Assembly: GCF_030811855.1 (NCBI RefSeq)
Contig: NZ_JAUSRN010000009.1
Coordinates: forward strand, 185,523 to 249,522
DNA from: Variovorax paradoxus
GTDB lineage: Bacteria > Pseudomonadota > Gammaproteobacteria > Burkholderiales > Burkholderiaceae_C
DNA length: 64,000 nucleotides
Direction of reading: 5' to 3'
This document shows, piece by piece, positions 17,401 to 25,672 of the stretch. Below the pieces are notes generated by a model. It was not told where the DNA came from. It was given only the letters and a program-made list of their open reading frames with translations, and searched no databases. Made by a program: the position numbers and the translations under genes. Position 1 is the first letter of the stretch, and every line of letters starts with the position of its first letter.

Positions 17401-17913
17401 TCAGGCGGCAGGCGCGCTGTCGTCGGGCTTCTTGCTGGCGGCCAGCGTCTGCAGCAGCGCCGGGTCCTCGAGCACCTTGGCGAGCAGGTCTTCCGCGCCG
17501 CCCTTGCCGTCCATGTACGTCACGAGGTTCGACAGCTGCGTGCGCGCTTCGAGCAACTTGTTGAGTGCGCCGACTTTCCGGGCGACGGCGGCGGGGGAGA
17601 AATCCTCCATGTTCTCGAAGGTGAGCTCGACTTTCAGGTCGCCTTCGCCGGTCAGCGAGTTCTCCACCGCAAAGGCGGCGCGCGGCTTCATTGCCTTCAT
17701 GCGCGAATCGAAGTTGTCGACGTCGAATTCCAGGAACTTGCGATCCGCCACGGAGGCGAGCGGATCTGCCGGCTTGCCGGACAGATCGGCCAGCACGCCC
17801 ATGACGAACGGCAGCTGGATCTTCTTCTCGGCACCGTAGAGTTCCACGTCGTATTCGATCTGCACGCGTGGCGCCCGGTTGCGGGCGATGAATTTCTGAC
17901 TGCTCTTGGCCAT
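17401..17913 (-). CDS. tssB: T6SS contractile sheath small subunit TssB (VipA)
   Basis: 170 residues of the TssB/VipA family: RAPRVQIEYDVELYGAEKKIQLPFVMGVLADLSG at the N-terminus, KFLEFDVDNFDSRMKAMKPR in the middle, and a C-terminal helical region that in this family carries the ClpV contact. It forms the heterodimeric sheath with TssC encoded immediately downstream. The ATG follows a good AAGGAG-type site. Confidence 0.97.
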   Translation of the reverse strand: MAKSSQKFIARNRAPRVQIEYDVELYGAEKKIQLPFVMGVLADLSGKPADPLASVADRKFLEFDVDNFDSRMKAMKPRAAFAVENSLTGEGDLKVELTFENMEDFSPAAVARKVGALNKLLEARTQLSNLVTYMDGKGGAEDLLAKVLEDPALLQTLAASKKPDDSAPAA

Positions 17914-17974
17914 GGCGATGCTCCTTGCGGGAATGAATTGGGATGGGTCGGTGAACTGAAAAGAGAGGGTCGGC

Positions 17975-19012
17975 CTATTCGGACGGGCGCTTGCCGGTCA
18001 CGTTCTCGATGGTGTCCATCGCGTTGGGCGCGAGGTTGGCCATGATCTCGAGGAAGCTCACGCCAATGAGCTTCTTCGCGCGTTCGATCAGGAGCGGCGC
18101 CGGGTTGCCGGGCTCGGCCTGTTCCAGGTAGCGGATCACGCGGTCGAGCATCTGAAGCGCATCCTGGCGGTTCTGGATCTCGCCGCGCATGGCCGCGGGC
18201 CGGGCCGCACCGTCGCCTGCGCCCTGCGACGCCGTGCCTTCGTCCGCCGCAGACGCTTCGCCCCCCTCGGCCACGCCGGAGGCAGCGCCGCAGGCCTTGG
18301 CGAGCACGCGGCCGATGGTGCGCAATGCGCCAAAGTTGATGGCGTCGGAGCGGCCGGTGCGATCGACCAGCAGCGCTTGCAGTTTCTCGACGAGCGCAGG
18401 CACTTCCATCGCGGCCTGCAGGCGTTCGGGTTGGTGAGCCTGGATCGCCTCGAGGCCGCCCTGAATCTGCGACATCGAATAGGTCGCTTCGCCGCCGACG
18501 GCATTCAGCGCGCCGTGCGCAATGGCGATGTCGCGCACCCGGATCTGTCCCACGCCGGGCGCCACGCCCACTTGCGCGTCGTACAGGTCGCGCAGCACCA
18601 TGTTCTCGTCCCATAGCGGTGCCAGTGCATTGAGGCGCATCGTGGGATCGTTGTCGTCGTCGGCATCGAGCGTTGGATGTATGCCGTCCCAGAACCGGTC
18701 GAACAGGCCGGTCAGCAATTGAAGGCCTGCGATGAAACCAACCACGCCCTGCAGCCGCGTCGAGGCTCGCAAGAGCAGCACGGCGGCGCGCACGTCCTTG
18801 CTCCGGCGCAGGATGGCGTCGGACTGCTCTGCCACGTCGCGCCACTCCGGCTCCACTGCGGGTATGACGGTGTCGCCGAACTGCTGCTCGGGCTTGCCCT
18901 GTGAGGACGCTGCGAGCGCGGTAAAGGCGGCGTCGTACTCCAGGTCGTCGCCGCACGGCGATGCCTCGCCGATGGGCGTGAGCAGGGCTTCGACTAGTTC
19001 GTTGGTCAGCAT
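17975..19012 (-). CDS. tssA: T6SS cap/assembly protein TssA (ImpA family)
   Basis: 345 residues. The N-terminal ImpA_N domain is clear (SPCGDDLEYDAAF near residue 19, then PEWRDVAEQSDAILRRSKDVRAAVLLLRA). The C-terminal part has a helical RNRQDALQMLDRVIRYLEQAEPGNPAPLLIERAKKLIG segment typical of the short TssA class. TssA guides assembly of the tail tube/sheath. ATG at 19012 was chosen because ImpA_N begins right after it and upstream in-frame codons are not family-like. It is the first gene of the minus-strand tssA-tssB-tssC-hcp run and shares a 71-base promoter region with tssJ. Confidence 0.93.
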   Translation of the reverse strand: MLTNELVEALLTPIGEASPCGDDLEYDAAFTALAASSQGKPEQQFGDTVIPAVEPEWRDVAEQSDAILRRSKDVRAAVLLLRASTRLQGVVGFIAGLQLLTGLFDRFWDGIHPTLDADDDNDPTMRLNALAPLWDENMVLRDLYDAQVGVAPGVGQIRVRDIAIAHGALNAVGGEATYSMSQIQGGLEAIQAHQPERLQAAMEVPALVEKLQALLVDRTGRSDAINFGALRTIGRVLAKACGAASGVAEGGEASAADEGTASQGAGDGAARPAAMRGEIQNRQDALQMLDRVIRYLEQAEPGNPAPLLIERAKKLIGVSFLEIMANLAPNAMDTIENVTGKRPSE

Positions 19013-19013
19013 G

Positions 19014-19065
19014 TTGCCTGTTCGAGTTGGCTGGTGATAATCAAAGATGCGTCGGAACCGGTCAA
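19014..19065. promoter_or_regulatory. Overlapping divergent promoters for tssA and tssJ
   Basis: Plus strand (tssJ): TTGCCT at 19014-19019, 16-base spacer, GATAAT at 19036-19041. Minus strand (tssA): TTGACC (19065-19060), 17-base spacer, GATTAT (19042-19037). The two -10 elements are the same palindrome TGATAATCA read from each strand, so the two polymerases should compete. Assigned by eye to sigma-70 consensus. Confidence 0.5.
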
Positions 19066-19083
19066 TGCAACGAAGGGAATAGC

Positions 19084-19596
19084 ATGCGCACGCTGGGTAC
19101 ACACCATTCGTCCTATGGACGCACTCCTGCCGCGGTTTCGCGGCGCCTGGCACTGGGTTGCGGCCTGGCGCTGGCTGGCGTCCTGCTCGCGGGCTGCGCA
19201 CCCAAGCCTGTGGTCACGACGGTGTCGATCACGCTGATTGCAGGTGCCGATGCCAACCCCGATGCGCGCGGCCGCGCTTCGCCGCTCACGGTGCGCGTGT
19301 ATGCATTGAAGTCGCCCGGCCCATTCGAAGGCGCGGACTTCTTCTCGCTGTTCGAAAAAGACCAGGCCACGCTGGGTGCAGAGCTCGTGCAGCGCGAAGA
19401 AATGCTGTTGCGACCCGGCGAGACCCGCAAGCTCGATCTCACACTGCCGCCCGATGCCAAGGCCATCGGCGTGATGGCGGCGTTCCGTGATCTGGACCGT
19501 GCGCGCTGGCGCGAAGTGCGCCCCGTGCAAACCGGCAAGGCCGAGGCCATGACGGTGACCTTCGGCGCCCGCCAGATTCGCGTCGAAGGCAAATAG
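19084..19596 (+). CDS. tssJ: T6SS outer-membrane lipoprotein TssJ
   Basis: 170 residues. An RR-containing basic N-terminus, a hydrophobic segment and the lipobox LLAGC (Cys38) mark a lipoprotein. The mature part matches TssJ/SciN: a transthyretin-like domain with SPLTVRVYALKSPGPFEGADFFSLFEKD and PDAKAIGVMAAFRDLDRARWREV. It anchors the TssJ-TssL-TssM envelope complex to the outer membrane. ATG at 19084 follows AAGGGA at suitable spacing; an earlier in-frame GTG is rejected. It is alone on the plus strand, transcribed away from tssA and toward the short TssM-like gene. Confidence 0.93.
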   Translation: MRTLGTHHSSYGRTPAAVSRRLALGCGLALAGVLLAGCAPKPVVTTVSITLIAGADANPDARGRASPLTVRVYALKSPGPFEGADFFSLFEKDQATLGAELVQREEMLLRPGETRKLDLTLPPDAKAIGVMAAFRDLDRARWREVRPVQTGKAEAMTVTFGARQIRVEGK

Positions 19597-19610
19597 GTCC
19601 GTTTGGCGCT

Positions 19611-20732
19611 TCATGATGGCGCCGCGCTTCCATTCAAAGGTCGGCCGGGCCGCACGAGTGGCTGGTCGGCCGGTAGGAAGTGCGCGAACAAATCGTTCAC
19701 GAATGCGCCGCCGGCGGCACCAGACGCGGCTGCCGTGAAGTAGAGGCCGCGCCACCGTAGCCCGCGCGAACCCCGGCCACGGCTTTCGAACAAGGCATCC
19801 GCCACTTGGCGCAGCGCGGGCTGCAGCGCGCGTATCGCCTCGACGAATTCATGAATCGCAAGCCGGCCCGAAGCGCTCGGCTGTTCGCGGAGCAGCGCCA
19901 TGCGCAGCGCATGCAGCTGCCGCGCCATCGGGTCGAACGACGCGTCGAGCCGCGCGGCCGCCGTGTCGTGGGCGGGCGGCGACCAGGTCAGGCGATGGCC
20001 GATGGCCTGCGCCAGCACTTCGGGCGGCAATGCACCGCGCAGCGCGGCATAGCCCGCCAGCTGTTCGAGGCCGGTCACGACGAGGTAGACCGGCAACTGC
20101 AGGCGCAGGGTGTCGCCGGCCTCGTCGAGCAATCGATGCATCCTGTCCGCGAGCGGTTTCATCGTCTCGGTGCCTGTGCGCAGCAACTCGCTCGCAGCGA
20201 TGCACACCACCAGCCCGTTGAGCGGCAGTCGTTCGCGCCGCTCGGCCAGTGCCAGCAATGCCTGCAGCCAGAGGCCGCGCATGTGCGGCGCCGCGGCCGA
20301 TTCGCTGACGGCGGTGGGGTGAAGTTCGATGGCCGCCATAGAACCGGTGAGCCACCAGCGCCAGTACGGTTCGCCCAAAGCCTTCTCGCTGCCTGAAGGC
20401 GCAAGCCGCTCGGCATGCGCTGCTGCCAGCAGGCCCGGCAGGTTGGCCGCCGCGTCGCCCAGGAAGAGAAACCATGGCACTTGGGCGCCGCGTTGCCGTT
20501 GCGGTTGGCGCAACGCCTGGCGTGCCTCGGACATGGCGTCGCGCAGGGCTTCGGTGGCGGCCTCGTCGGTCTCGGCTGCCGGTGGGCCCAGGGCATCGAT
20601 GCGCCGCCGCAGCGCACGTCGGCGCGCACCGCGACCTGCATCGCGCACCGTGCCGCACAGCAGCGTGAAGCCGGCGACATACAGCAACAGCAGCAGCCAG
20701 AAGAGGTGGGCGGGCGACAACGCGGCGGTCAT
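19611..20732 (-). CDS. Short IcmF/TssM-N-terminal-like protein, no P-loop
   Basis: 373 residues with one N-terminal membrane segment (about 8-26). Stretches PWFLFLGDAAANLPG (86-100), LPLNGLVVCIAASELL (169-184) and LPVYLVVTGLEQLAGY (213-228) align with the TssM cytoplasmic domain. The Walker A position of TssM is replaced by GDAAANLPG, which has no GKT, so nucleotide binding is unlikely. The large periplasmic half of TssM is absent. It follows the extended tssL by 22 bases on the same strand. It may be a TssM paralogue that modifies the membrane complex; a full tssM is not in the window. Confidence 0.7.
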   Translation of the reverse strand: MTAALSPAHLFWLLLLLYVAGFTLLCGTVRDAGRGARRRALRRRIDALGPPAAETDEAATEALRDAMSEARQALRQPQRQRGAQVPWFLFLGDAAANLPGLLAAAHAERLAPSGSEKALGEPYWRWWLTGSMAAIELHPTAVSESAAAPHMRGLWLQALLALAERRERLPLNGLVVCIAASELLRTGTETMKPLADRMHRLLDEAGDTLRLQLPVYLVVTGLEQLAGYAALRGALPPEVLAQAIGHRLTWSPPAHDTAAARLDASFDPMARQLHALRMALLREQPSASGRLAIHEFVEAIRALQPALRQVADALFESRGRGSRGLRWRGLYFTAAASGAAGGAFVNDLFAHFLPADQPLVRPGRPLNGSAAPS

Positions 20733-20754
20733 GGCAATGGCGTGGCGGTTTTTC

Positions 20755-22083
20755 TCAGCGCGCCGCGGTGTCGAGCGACACGAAGTCCGCGATCAGCCGG
20801 TCGCCACCCTTGTTGGCCGCGAGCGCTTCGCGCAGGCGCAGTAGATAGGCCGAGGCCAGTTCGAACGGCGGCCGGTCGGCGGTCTCGTTGAACGGCGTGG
20901 GGGACGAGAGCACGGTGATGAGCACCCGGCCGAAGGGCGGCCCCACGAGCCAACTGGAGGGCACGTCGCGGCCCAGGTCGAGCTTTTCGCCGGCGCGCAG
21001 CCGCGTGGCCACCTGGCCGGCGTTCAGGTGCATGACCGAACCGTCGACCGTGTAGTAGTCGACCCACAGGTAGCTGTCGTGGTTCGGCGCCGCCACCTGC
21101 ACGCTCACGGTGTCGCCTTCGCGCAGCTGGCCGTCCTTGGCCGCGGGGGCTTCCACGTCGAGCCCGAAGTCCTTGTCTCGGTTGCGCAGCTGGTAGGGCT
21201 TCAGGATGGCGAACACCTCGCAGTGCGGCCAGAGGCGCAGTTCGAGGTCGAACTCGGGTGACTTGACTCCGGGCATCGCGGCCACGTCGTGCTCGACTCT
21301 CTTCAGGTCCGCGGGCAGCGAGACGAAGCCGCTCACGCGCAGCTTGCCGTCCTTGCCGGGCGTGGCCGCAAGGTCGGCGCAGGCATAGGTCTGCAGCTGC
21401 TGCTCGATGCGCTGGCCCAGGCTGGGTTCCGCCGCCGTCGGCCCGGAAGGCCACAGCCACCACAGCAGGTACAGCAGCGGCACCAGCAGTGCGAACGCAC
21501 CGCTGGCGCGCAGCAATGCGCGCTCGCGGCTCTGCGTGCCGTGCGGACCGGGCGGGTCCGGTGTGCGATACGGTTGCGGCGTGATGTGCTCCTGCACCAG
21601 GCTGCCGAGCGACAGCGGCCGGATCCCCAGATGCTGGGCGTGCAGCTCTTTCAGCTTGCCGAGCTCGCCCTGGTCGCCGTTCTCGAAGTAGTACTGGCCT
21701 TTGAAGCCGTAAGCCAGCGCATGCCAGTAGACCTCGCGCACCTCGTCGTCCGCTGCGGTCAGTGCCGACAGGTGATGAAAGAACTCGCTGTGCGCGTTGT
21801 TCGAATTGAAGAGTTGCACCTGCAATGGCGCGGCACTGCCTGCCGCGCCCGGATGCCGCGCCAGGACCTCGTCGATCCAGGCCACCATGGCAAAGGCCGC
21901 GGATTCGACCTGCGCCGGGGGCGTGCGGGAGGTAGTGGCACAGGCGCGCGCCGCGTCCAGCAATCGGCGTGCCTGTTGCTGCGCGGCGTCATGCGAGAGC
22001 GTGGTGCGGCCCGCCGCAATCGATGCGTCGAGGGCAAGGCCGAATGAAGCGAGTACCGAAAAACAGTCGAGCAGCCGGGCCAT
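20755..22083 (-). CDS. tssL: T6SS TssL (DotU family) with large periplasmic domain
   Basis: 442 residues from ATG at 22083. Residues 1-180 form the DotU/TssL cytoplasmic helical domain (AFAMVAWIDEVLARHPG, FNSNNAHSEFFHHL, YWHALAYGFKGQYYFENGD). One membrane segment lies at about 194-213. Unlike ordinary TssL, which ends near the membrane segment, this one continues for about 230 residues. That part has a BON-like segment (LRVSGFVSLPADLKRV) and a beta-rich segment (DSYLWVDYYTVDGSVMHL) resembling DUF4384. The extension may contact peptidoglycan or TssJ, which is inference. It is followed by the short TssM-like gene. Confidence 0.85.
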   Translation of the reverse strand: MARLLDCFSVLASFGLALDASIAAGRTTLSHDAAQQQARRLLDAARACATTSRTPPAQVESAAFAMVAWIDEVLARHPGAAGSAAPLQVQLFNSNNAHSEFFHHLSALTAADDEVREVYWHALAYGFKGQYYFENGDQGELGKLKELHAQHLGIRPLSLGSLVQEHITPQPYRTPDPPGPHGTQSRERALLRASGAFALLVPLLYLLWWLWPSGPTAAEPSLGQRIEQQLQTYACADLAATPGKDGKLRVSGFVSLPADLKRVEHDVAAMPGVKSPEFDLELRLWPHCEVFAILKPYQLRNRDKDFGLDVEAPAAKDGQLREGDTVSVQVAAPNHDSYLWVDYYTVDGSVMHLNAGQVATRLRAGEKLDLGRDVPSSWLVGPPFGRVLITVLSSPTPFNETADRPPFELASAYLLRLREALAANKGGDRLIADFVSLDTAAR

Positions 22084-22327
22084 GAACCGCGCCCGTTCAC
22101 TGCGCTTGCATGGCGAAGGATGCCTTGCACCGGCGTCTGCAGCGATGGCACATGCCCATGTCCCCGGTTCCTTCGAATAGGCATTCATTTTTCCAAACGC
22201 GGCGCAGCACGCGCCATACCGCTTGGGGTCTATGCCGTTCGTCGGGCACACCGGCCTTGCTGCGCGGGGCAATCGCCGGTATCTTCGGCTTCCGCTGAGA
22301 TCAACGCACGCTGGGACTGGACATGCC

Positions 22328-23011
22328 ATGAAAATTCTGATCGCCGACGACCACCGGCTCGTCATCGAGGCGGTCAAGGCCAAGTTGTCGGAGCTCGAGC
22401 CCGGCATCGAGTTCGTCCTGGCGATGAGCGTCGACGAACTGCTCGCCCACGCCACCGACGAGCTCGACCTGGCCTTGATCGATCTCAACATGCCCGGCGC
22501 CGACGGCCAGGCTCACATCGACGAAATCCGCCGCCGCCATCCGGCCGTACCGGTCATCGTGCTTTCCGGCTACGAAGACCCGGCCATCATGCGCAGCGCG
22601 CTTGAACGCGGCGTGCTGGGTTTCATTCCCAAGGCGTATTCGCCCGAGGTCATGCTGTCGGCCGTGCGGCTGGTGCTGGCCGGCGGCGTCTACGTGCCGC
22701 CCATGATGCTGACGGCGCTGCCGCCGGGCATCGTGGCCGGCGTGCCGTCAATGCAGAACGGCGACGCGCGCTCCGCGGGCGCATCGTCGGCAACGCTGGA
22801 GCACCTGCGCAGCGTGCTCACCGAGCGCCAGGTCGAGGTGCTGCAGCTGCTGTCGCAGGGCAAGCCCAACAAGCTCATCGGCCGCAGCCTGGGCATCAGC
22901 GAAGGCACCGTGAAGATTCACCTGGCGGCAATTTTCCGCGCGCTCAACGTGCGCAATCGCACCGAAGCGGTGGTGGCCGCGCAGGCGCTGACCGAAGCGC
23001 AGCAAGCCTAA
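22328..23011 (+). CDS. NarL/FixJ-type response regulator
   Basis: 227 residues. N-terminal receiver domain with acidic pocket DDH (7-9) and phospho-acceptor Asp52 in LIDLNMPGADG, then a linker and a C-terminal LuxR-type helix-turn-helix (about 155-220, LTERQVEVLQLLSQGKPNKLIGRSL). A transcription factor controlled by an unidentified histidine kinase; no kinase gene is adjacent. It is divergent from tssL with a 244-base spacer, so control of the T6SS genes is possible but not shown. ATG at 22328 starts exactly at the receiver domain. Confidence 0.92.
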   Translation: MKILIADDHRLVIEAVKAKLSELEPGIEFVLAMSVDELLAHATDELDLALIDLNMPGADGQAHIDEIRRRHPAVPVIVLSGYEDPAIMRSALERGVLGFIPKAYSPEVMLSAVRLVLAGGVYVPPMMLTALPPGIVAGVPSMQNGDARSAGASSATLEHLRSVLTERQVEVLQLLSQGKPNKLIGRSLGISEGTVKIHLAAIFRALNVRNRTEAVVAAQALTEAQQA

Positions 23012-23062
23012 GCCGCGCGCAGGTGCGCGGCGGCTGAGTGCTCTTCCTTATTGATCGTCGCT

Positions 23063-23503
23063 TCAGGAGCAGTTGAGCTTCATGGCCTCGATGCGGCCAC
23101 CGAAGCCCAGCTTGCGCGTCAGGCCGCCTTCGCGGCTGTTGGCCGGGAAGTTGACCGTGCGGTCCCTGAACATCGCGTGCTCGTACACCTGTAGCGTGGC
23201 GCGCGGACCGACGCTGACGCTGTCGATGTCGCGCTTGAGCTGTCTCGCGGTGCCCTTGTCCATGCTCTGGACTTCGGCCGGGCCCACCAGCGTGAGCATG
23301 TCGCCCTTGAAGTCGCGCCCGGTATAGAACTGGGCCCAGCAGCCGGAAGCCAGCGCCGGATCTTCCACGCGAATGGGCACCAGCAGGATCGTGGGATCGG
23401 GTCGGTTGTCCGCCGTCGCGGTGGAGGTGGTCGGGGTCGATGTGTTGGCGCAGGCGCCGAGCGCGACCGCGCCGGCGATCAGAAGGTAGCGGAAATTCTT
23501 CAT
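23063..23503 (-). CDS. Lipoprotein with possible beta/gamma-crystallin-like repeats
   Basis: 146 residues from ATG at 23503. Signal peptide with lipobox LGAC (Cys18), then a Thr-rich spacer. Two segments, AQFYTGRDFKGDMLTL and LQVYEHAMFRDRTVNFPANSREGG, look like paired Greek-key motifs of the beta/gamma-crystallin fold (aromatic-x4-aromatic/Phe-x-Gly pattern, then Ser/Gly). Such bacterial proteins can bind calcium. An earlier in-frame start at 23551 would precede a clean signal peptide and is rejected. Function unknown. It is convergent with the response regulator gene. Confidence 0.6.
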   Translation of the reverse strand: MKNFRYLLIAGAVALGACANTSTPTTSTATADNRPDPTILLVPIRVEDPALASGCWAQFYTGRDFKGDMLTLVGPAEVQSMDKGTARQLKRDIDSVSVGPRATLQVYEHAMFRDRTVNFPANSREGGLTRKLGFGGRIEAMKLNCS

Positions 23504-23778
23504 TGGTCTTTTGCTTGTGCGGGTTGAGGACGGTGGAGCGCTGCGGCTCACCCATTCAGGCTATCGGCCATGCTCGCCCGCCGCGTAGGAAGAGAGCCCA
23601 AGCTACCGTCGCCCCGCATCAACACAGCGCTTTTTCACGAACGCGGCGCGCGAGTTGAATCTCCGCGAATGGCTGCTGCCCGGATGCGCCCATTTCCTAC
23701 GCCGCACCGCACTGCGAATGATCAGTGTGGCATTCGAGGAAACCCATCCATCCCATCTTTTCATCACTGAAGGAAGCC

Positions 23779-24156
23779 ATGGCCACGAGCAGCATCCTGG
23801 GCGGCGACTACCCGCCCATGGAACCCAAGGGAACGGACGTCGACAGCCTGGGGCCCAGCGACACGAGCGACAGCGGAAGCGACGTGCGCACTTCGCGCGA
23901 ACGCACCGCCATTCCCGAAGACGCGGCGGAAGGTGCCATCCCGATTGCGCATGACAGCAGCACCGATGCGGAGGGCACCGGCGAGCGTGCCTCGGCGGAC
24001 GCTCCGCCGCCCGAGCCCGACGCGGACATCCTGCCGGACCGCATCGGCATCGTGCCCGCGTCCCCCGACGACCCGTACGCGGGCAGGCCGGACCAGCTTG
24101 CCGATGCCGAGATCGAAGAAGACGAAACCGAGGACGCTGGCGACGAGCCCGATTGA
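23779..24156 (+). CDS. Small acidic, probably disordered protein
   Basis: 125 residues, strongly acidic (DPDADILPD, EIEEDETEDAGDEPD at the C-terminus), rich in Pro, Ser, Thr and Asp, without hydrophobic core or signal peptide. ATG at 23779 is preceded by AAGGAAG, a good ribosome site, and the reading frame has normal third-position GC, which supports a real gene. I do not recognise a family. It is followed 13 bases later by another small gene on the same strand, so they may form a two-gene operon. Confidence 0.6.
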   Translation: MATSSILGGDYPPMEPKGTDVDSLGPSDTSDSGSDVRTSRERTAIPEDAAEGAIPIAHDSSTDAEGTGERASADAPPPEPDADILPDRIGIVPASPDDPYAGRPDQLADAEIEEDETEDAGDEPD

Positions 24157-24169
24157 GGCGAAGCCCGGC

Positions 24170-24637
24170 GTGAAACGCATGCACGGCCCTCCCCTTGAAT
24201 GCGCGCTGCAGAGTCTCCAGCAGCTGGCCTATGCCCGTATCGCACGCGAGTTCCTCCGCGCCAGACAGGAGAGGGCGGAATTGCTTTTATCGTCCGACGC
24301 GGTGATGGACGATGCGCATCGCCGCGTGCTTCATTGGGAGCGGGTGCTGGCTGAGTTGCGGCTCTTGTTCGACGATCCACGCCAGATCGCCAGGATCAAG
24401 ATTGCTCGAGCGCTCTATCTGCGCATGCTGCTGGAAAGCGCACCCACGCGCCTGCAGGCGTGGAGCGACAGCGAAAGCATGGGCGAGATGCCGAAGTCCC
24501 ACTTGTTCGAATGGATTTCCTACGACTTCGAGCGCCTGGAACTGGCCGAACTCGAAGCCTCCATGTCGCGCGAGGAAGCCGCCTCCTATGCGCAGGCACT
24601 CGACGCGCGGGCCAGCAGTATTCGCGAAGAATGGTGA
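24170..24637 (+). CDS. Hypothetical helical protein
   Basis: 155 residues from GTG at 24170 (GAGGCGAAG lies seven bases upstream); ATG at 24179 is an alternative but its spacing to that site is long. Predicted mostly alpha-helical: LQQLAYARIAREFLRARQERAELL, RVLHWERVLAELRLLF, FERLELAELEASMSREEAASYAQAL. No signal peptide, membrane segment or recognised domain. It follows the acidic protein closely and could pair with it, given its basic N-terminal half. Function unknown. Confidence 0.55.
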   Translation: MKRMHGPPLECALQSLQQLAYARIAREFLRARQERAELLLSSDAVMDDAHRRVLHWERVLAELRLLFDDPRQIARIKIARALYLRMLLESAPTRLQAWSDSESMGEMPKSHLFEWISYDFERLELAELEASMSREEAASYAQALDARASSIREEW

Positions 24638-24677
24638 ACCAGCCGGTGTCGATCGGGCGCGGGTTCCGAGCGAGTAG

Positions 24678-24905
24678 TCAGCCCCGGCCCAGCACGACGG
24701 CGCCCTCCTGGATGTAGCGGTCGAATTCAATCTTGGGGATGGCAGCGGTGAGCGATTGGCCGTTCTCCGTCCAGGTGAGGACGACGCTGTCGTCCGCCAT
24801 GAGGATCTGGACATTGCCCTGTGGAATCTTCAGCTGCGGGCCATCGCCCGCACGAAACGCGACATCGCCGACGATGCGGCCGTCGATCTGCGTGGTGGAA
24901 GTCAT
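24678..24905 (-). CDS. Small conserved-looking protein of unknown function
   Basis: 75 residues from the second of two closely spaced ATGs; AAAAGG stands at correct spacing for ATG at 24905 and too close for 24911. The sequence is beta-rich with alternating hydrophobic residues (VQILMADDSVVLTWTENG, LTAAIPKIEFDRYI), suggesting a small beta-barrel or sandwich. No signal peptide. It is the first of two minus-strand genes when counted from its stop; the secreted protein gene lies 16 bases upstream of its start. Not recognised. Confidence 0.6.
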   Translation of the reverse strand: MTSTTQIDGRIVGDVAFRAGDGPQLKIPQGNVQILMADDSVVLTWTENGQSLTAAIPKIEFDRYIQEGAVVLGRG

Positions 24906-24921
24906 AGGCATACCTTTTCTT

Positions 24922-25278
24922 CTATTGCGGTGCGGGGCGCGCATGGCGGTTGCTGCCGTCCTTGCGCTGTTCCTTGGAAGGGTCGCCGTCCCGCGTCGGC
25001 GCGAGGCCGCCAGGGCTGCCAGCCGAAGGCGGACGGGAGGTCTGGGTTCGCGCACTGGCGGGGCCTTTTTCAGGACCCAGCTTGCGCTGATCCATCGCGC
25101 CGCTAGGCTGCTCGGCCGGCCGCGTCGCCGGGGGCTTTTCCGAATCGCTTTGGGGTGGTGCTCGGGTTCCCTTCGGGGTGCCGGTGGGCTGTCCCACGGC
25201 CGCCAGAGCGAGCAGGGCGCCTGTCGCGAGGCCGTATTTCAAATGACGGAAGACAAAGCGCGATGAATGCGGGGCCAT
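24922..25278 (-). CDS. Small secreted Pro/Ser/Lys-rich protein
   Basis: 118 residues from ATG at 25278, with GAGGAA upstream on the minus strand. N-terminal basic/hydrophobic segment (about 8-30, ending near AAVGQP) is a likely signal peptide or anchor. The remainder is low-complexity: Pro, Arg, Lys, Ser, Gly, predicted disordered, no cysteine. I recognise no family. It is followed 16 bases later by the 75-residue gene on the same strand, so the two are probably co-transcribed. Confidence 0.5.
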   Translation of the reverse strand: MAPHSSRFVFRHLKYGLATGALLALAAVGQPTGTPKGTRAPPQSDSEKPPATRPAEQPSGAMDQRKLGPEKGPASARTQTSRPPSAGSPGGLAPTRDGDPSKEQRKDGSNRHARPAPQ

Positions 25279-25672
25279 GGAGGATTCCTCGAAATAAGAA
25301 TGCTGCCGGACCTCCTTTCTCTCGCGCACTGCCGGCGCGTCCTTGTAGGCAGTCACAGCATTCCCGCGCCGGTGGCATGCCTGCAAGCGTATTGCTGGCG
25401 CCGAAGATGCGCCGCTTTCCGGCAACCAACGCAGCTCGCCGTACAGCCATCCCGGGCGTCCCGAAAAACCGTTTCCCGAGGAATAAGCCGGGCCCCTGGC
25501 CGCGGCCGAAGAACGCTTACAGCGGACGTCGGGCGAAGCCGACACCAGCCCCTGCTCGCCCGAACACCATCCGATATGGAACCAGCGCATCGCGGCTGCC
25601 TTGTGATGCCGCCCTTTGCTGGTGTTTTTCAACCCGCCTCGATTCAGACGAGGCATATGAAGGAGTCATTCC
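25279..25672. other. Gene-free stretch between divergent small genes
   Basis: About 390 bases between the start of the secreted Pro-rich gene and the DUF2383 gene. Short open frames here lack ribosome sites and family-like content. It must contain the promoters of both divergent genes, but no convincing -35/-10 pair or repeat was found by eye. Confidence 0.5.
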
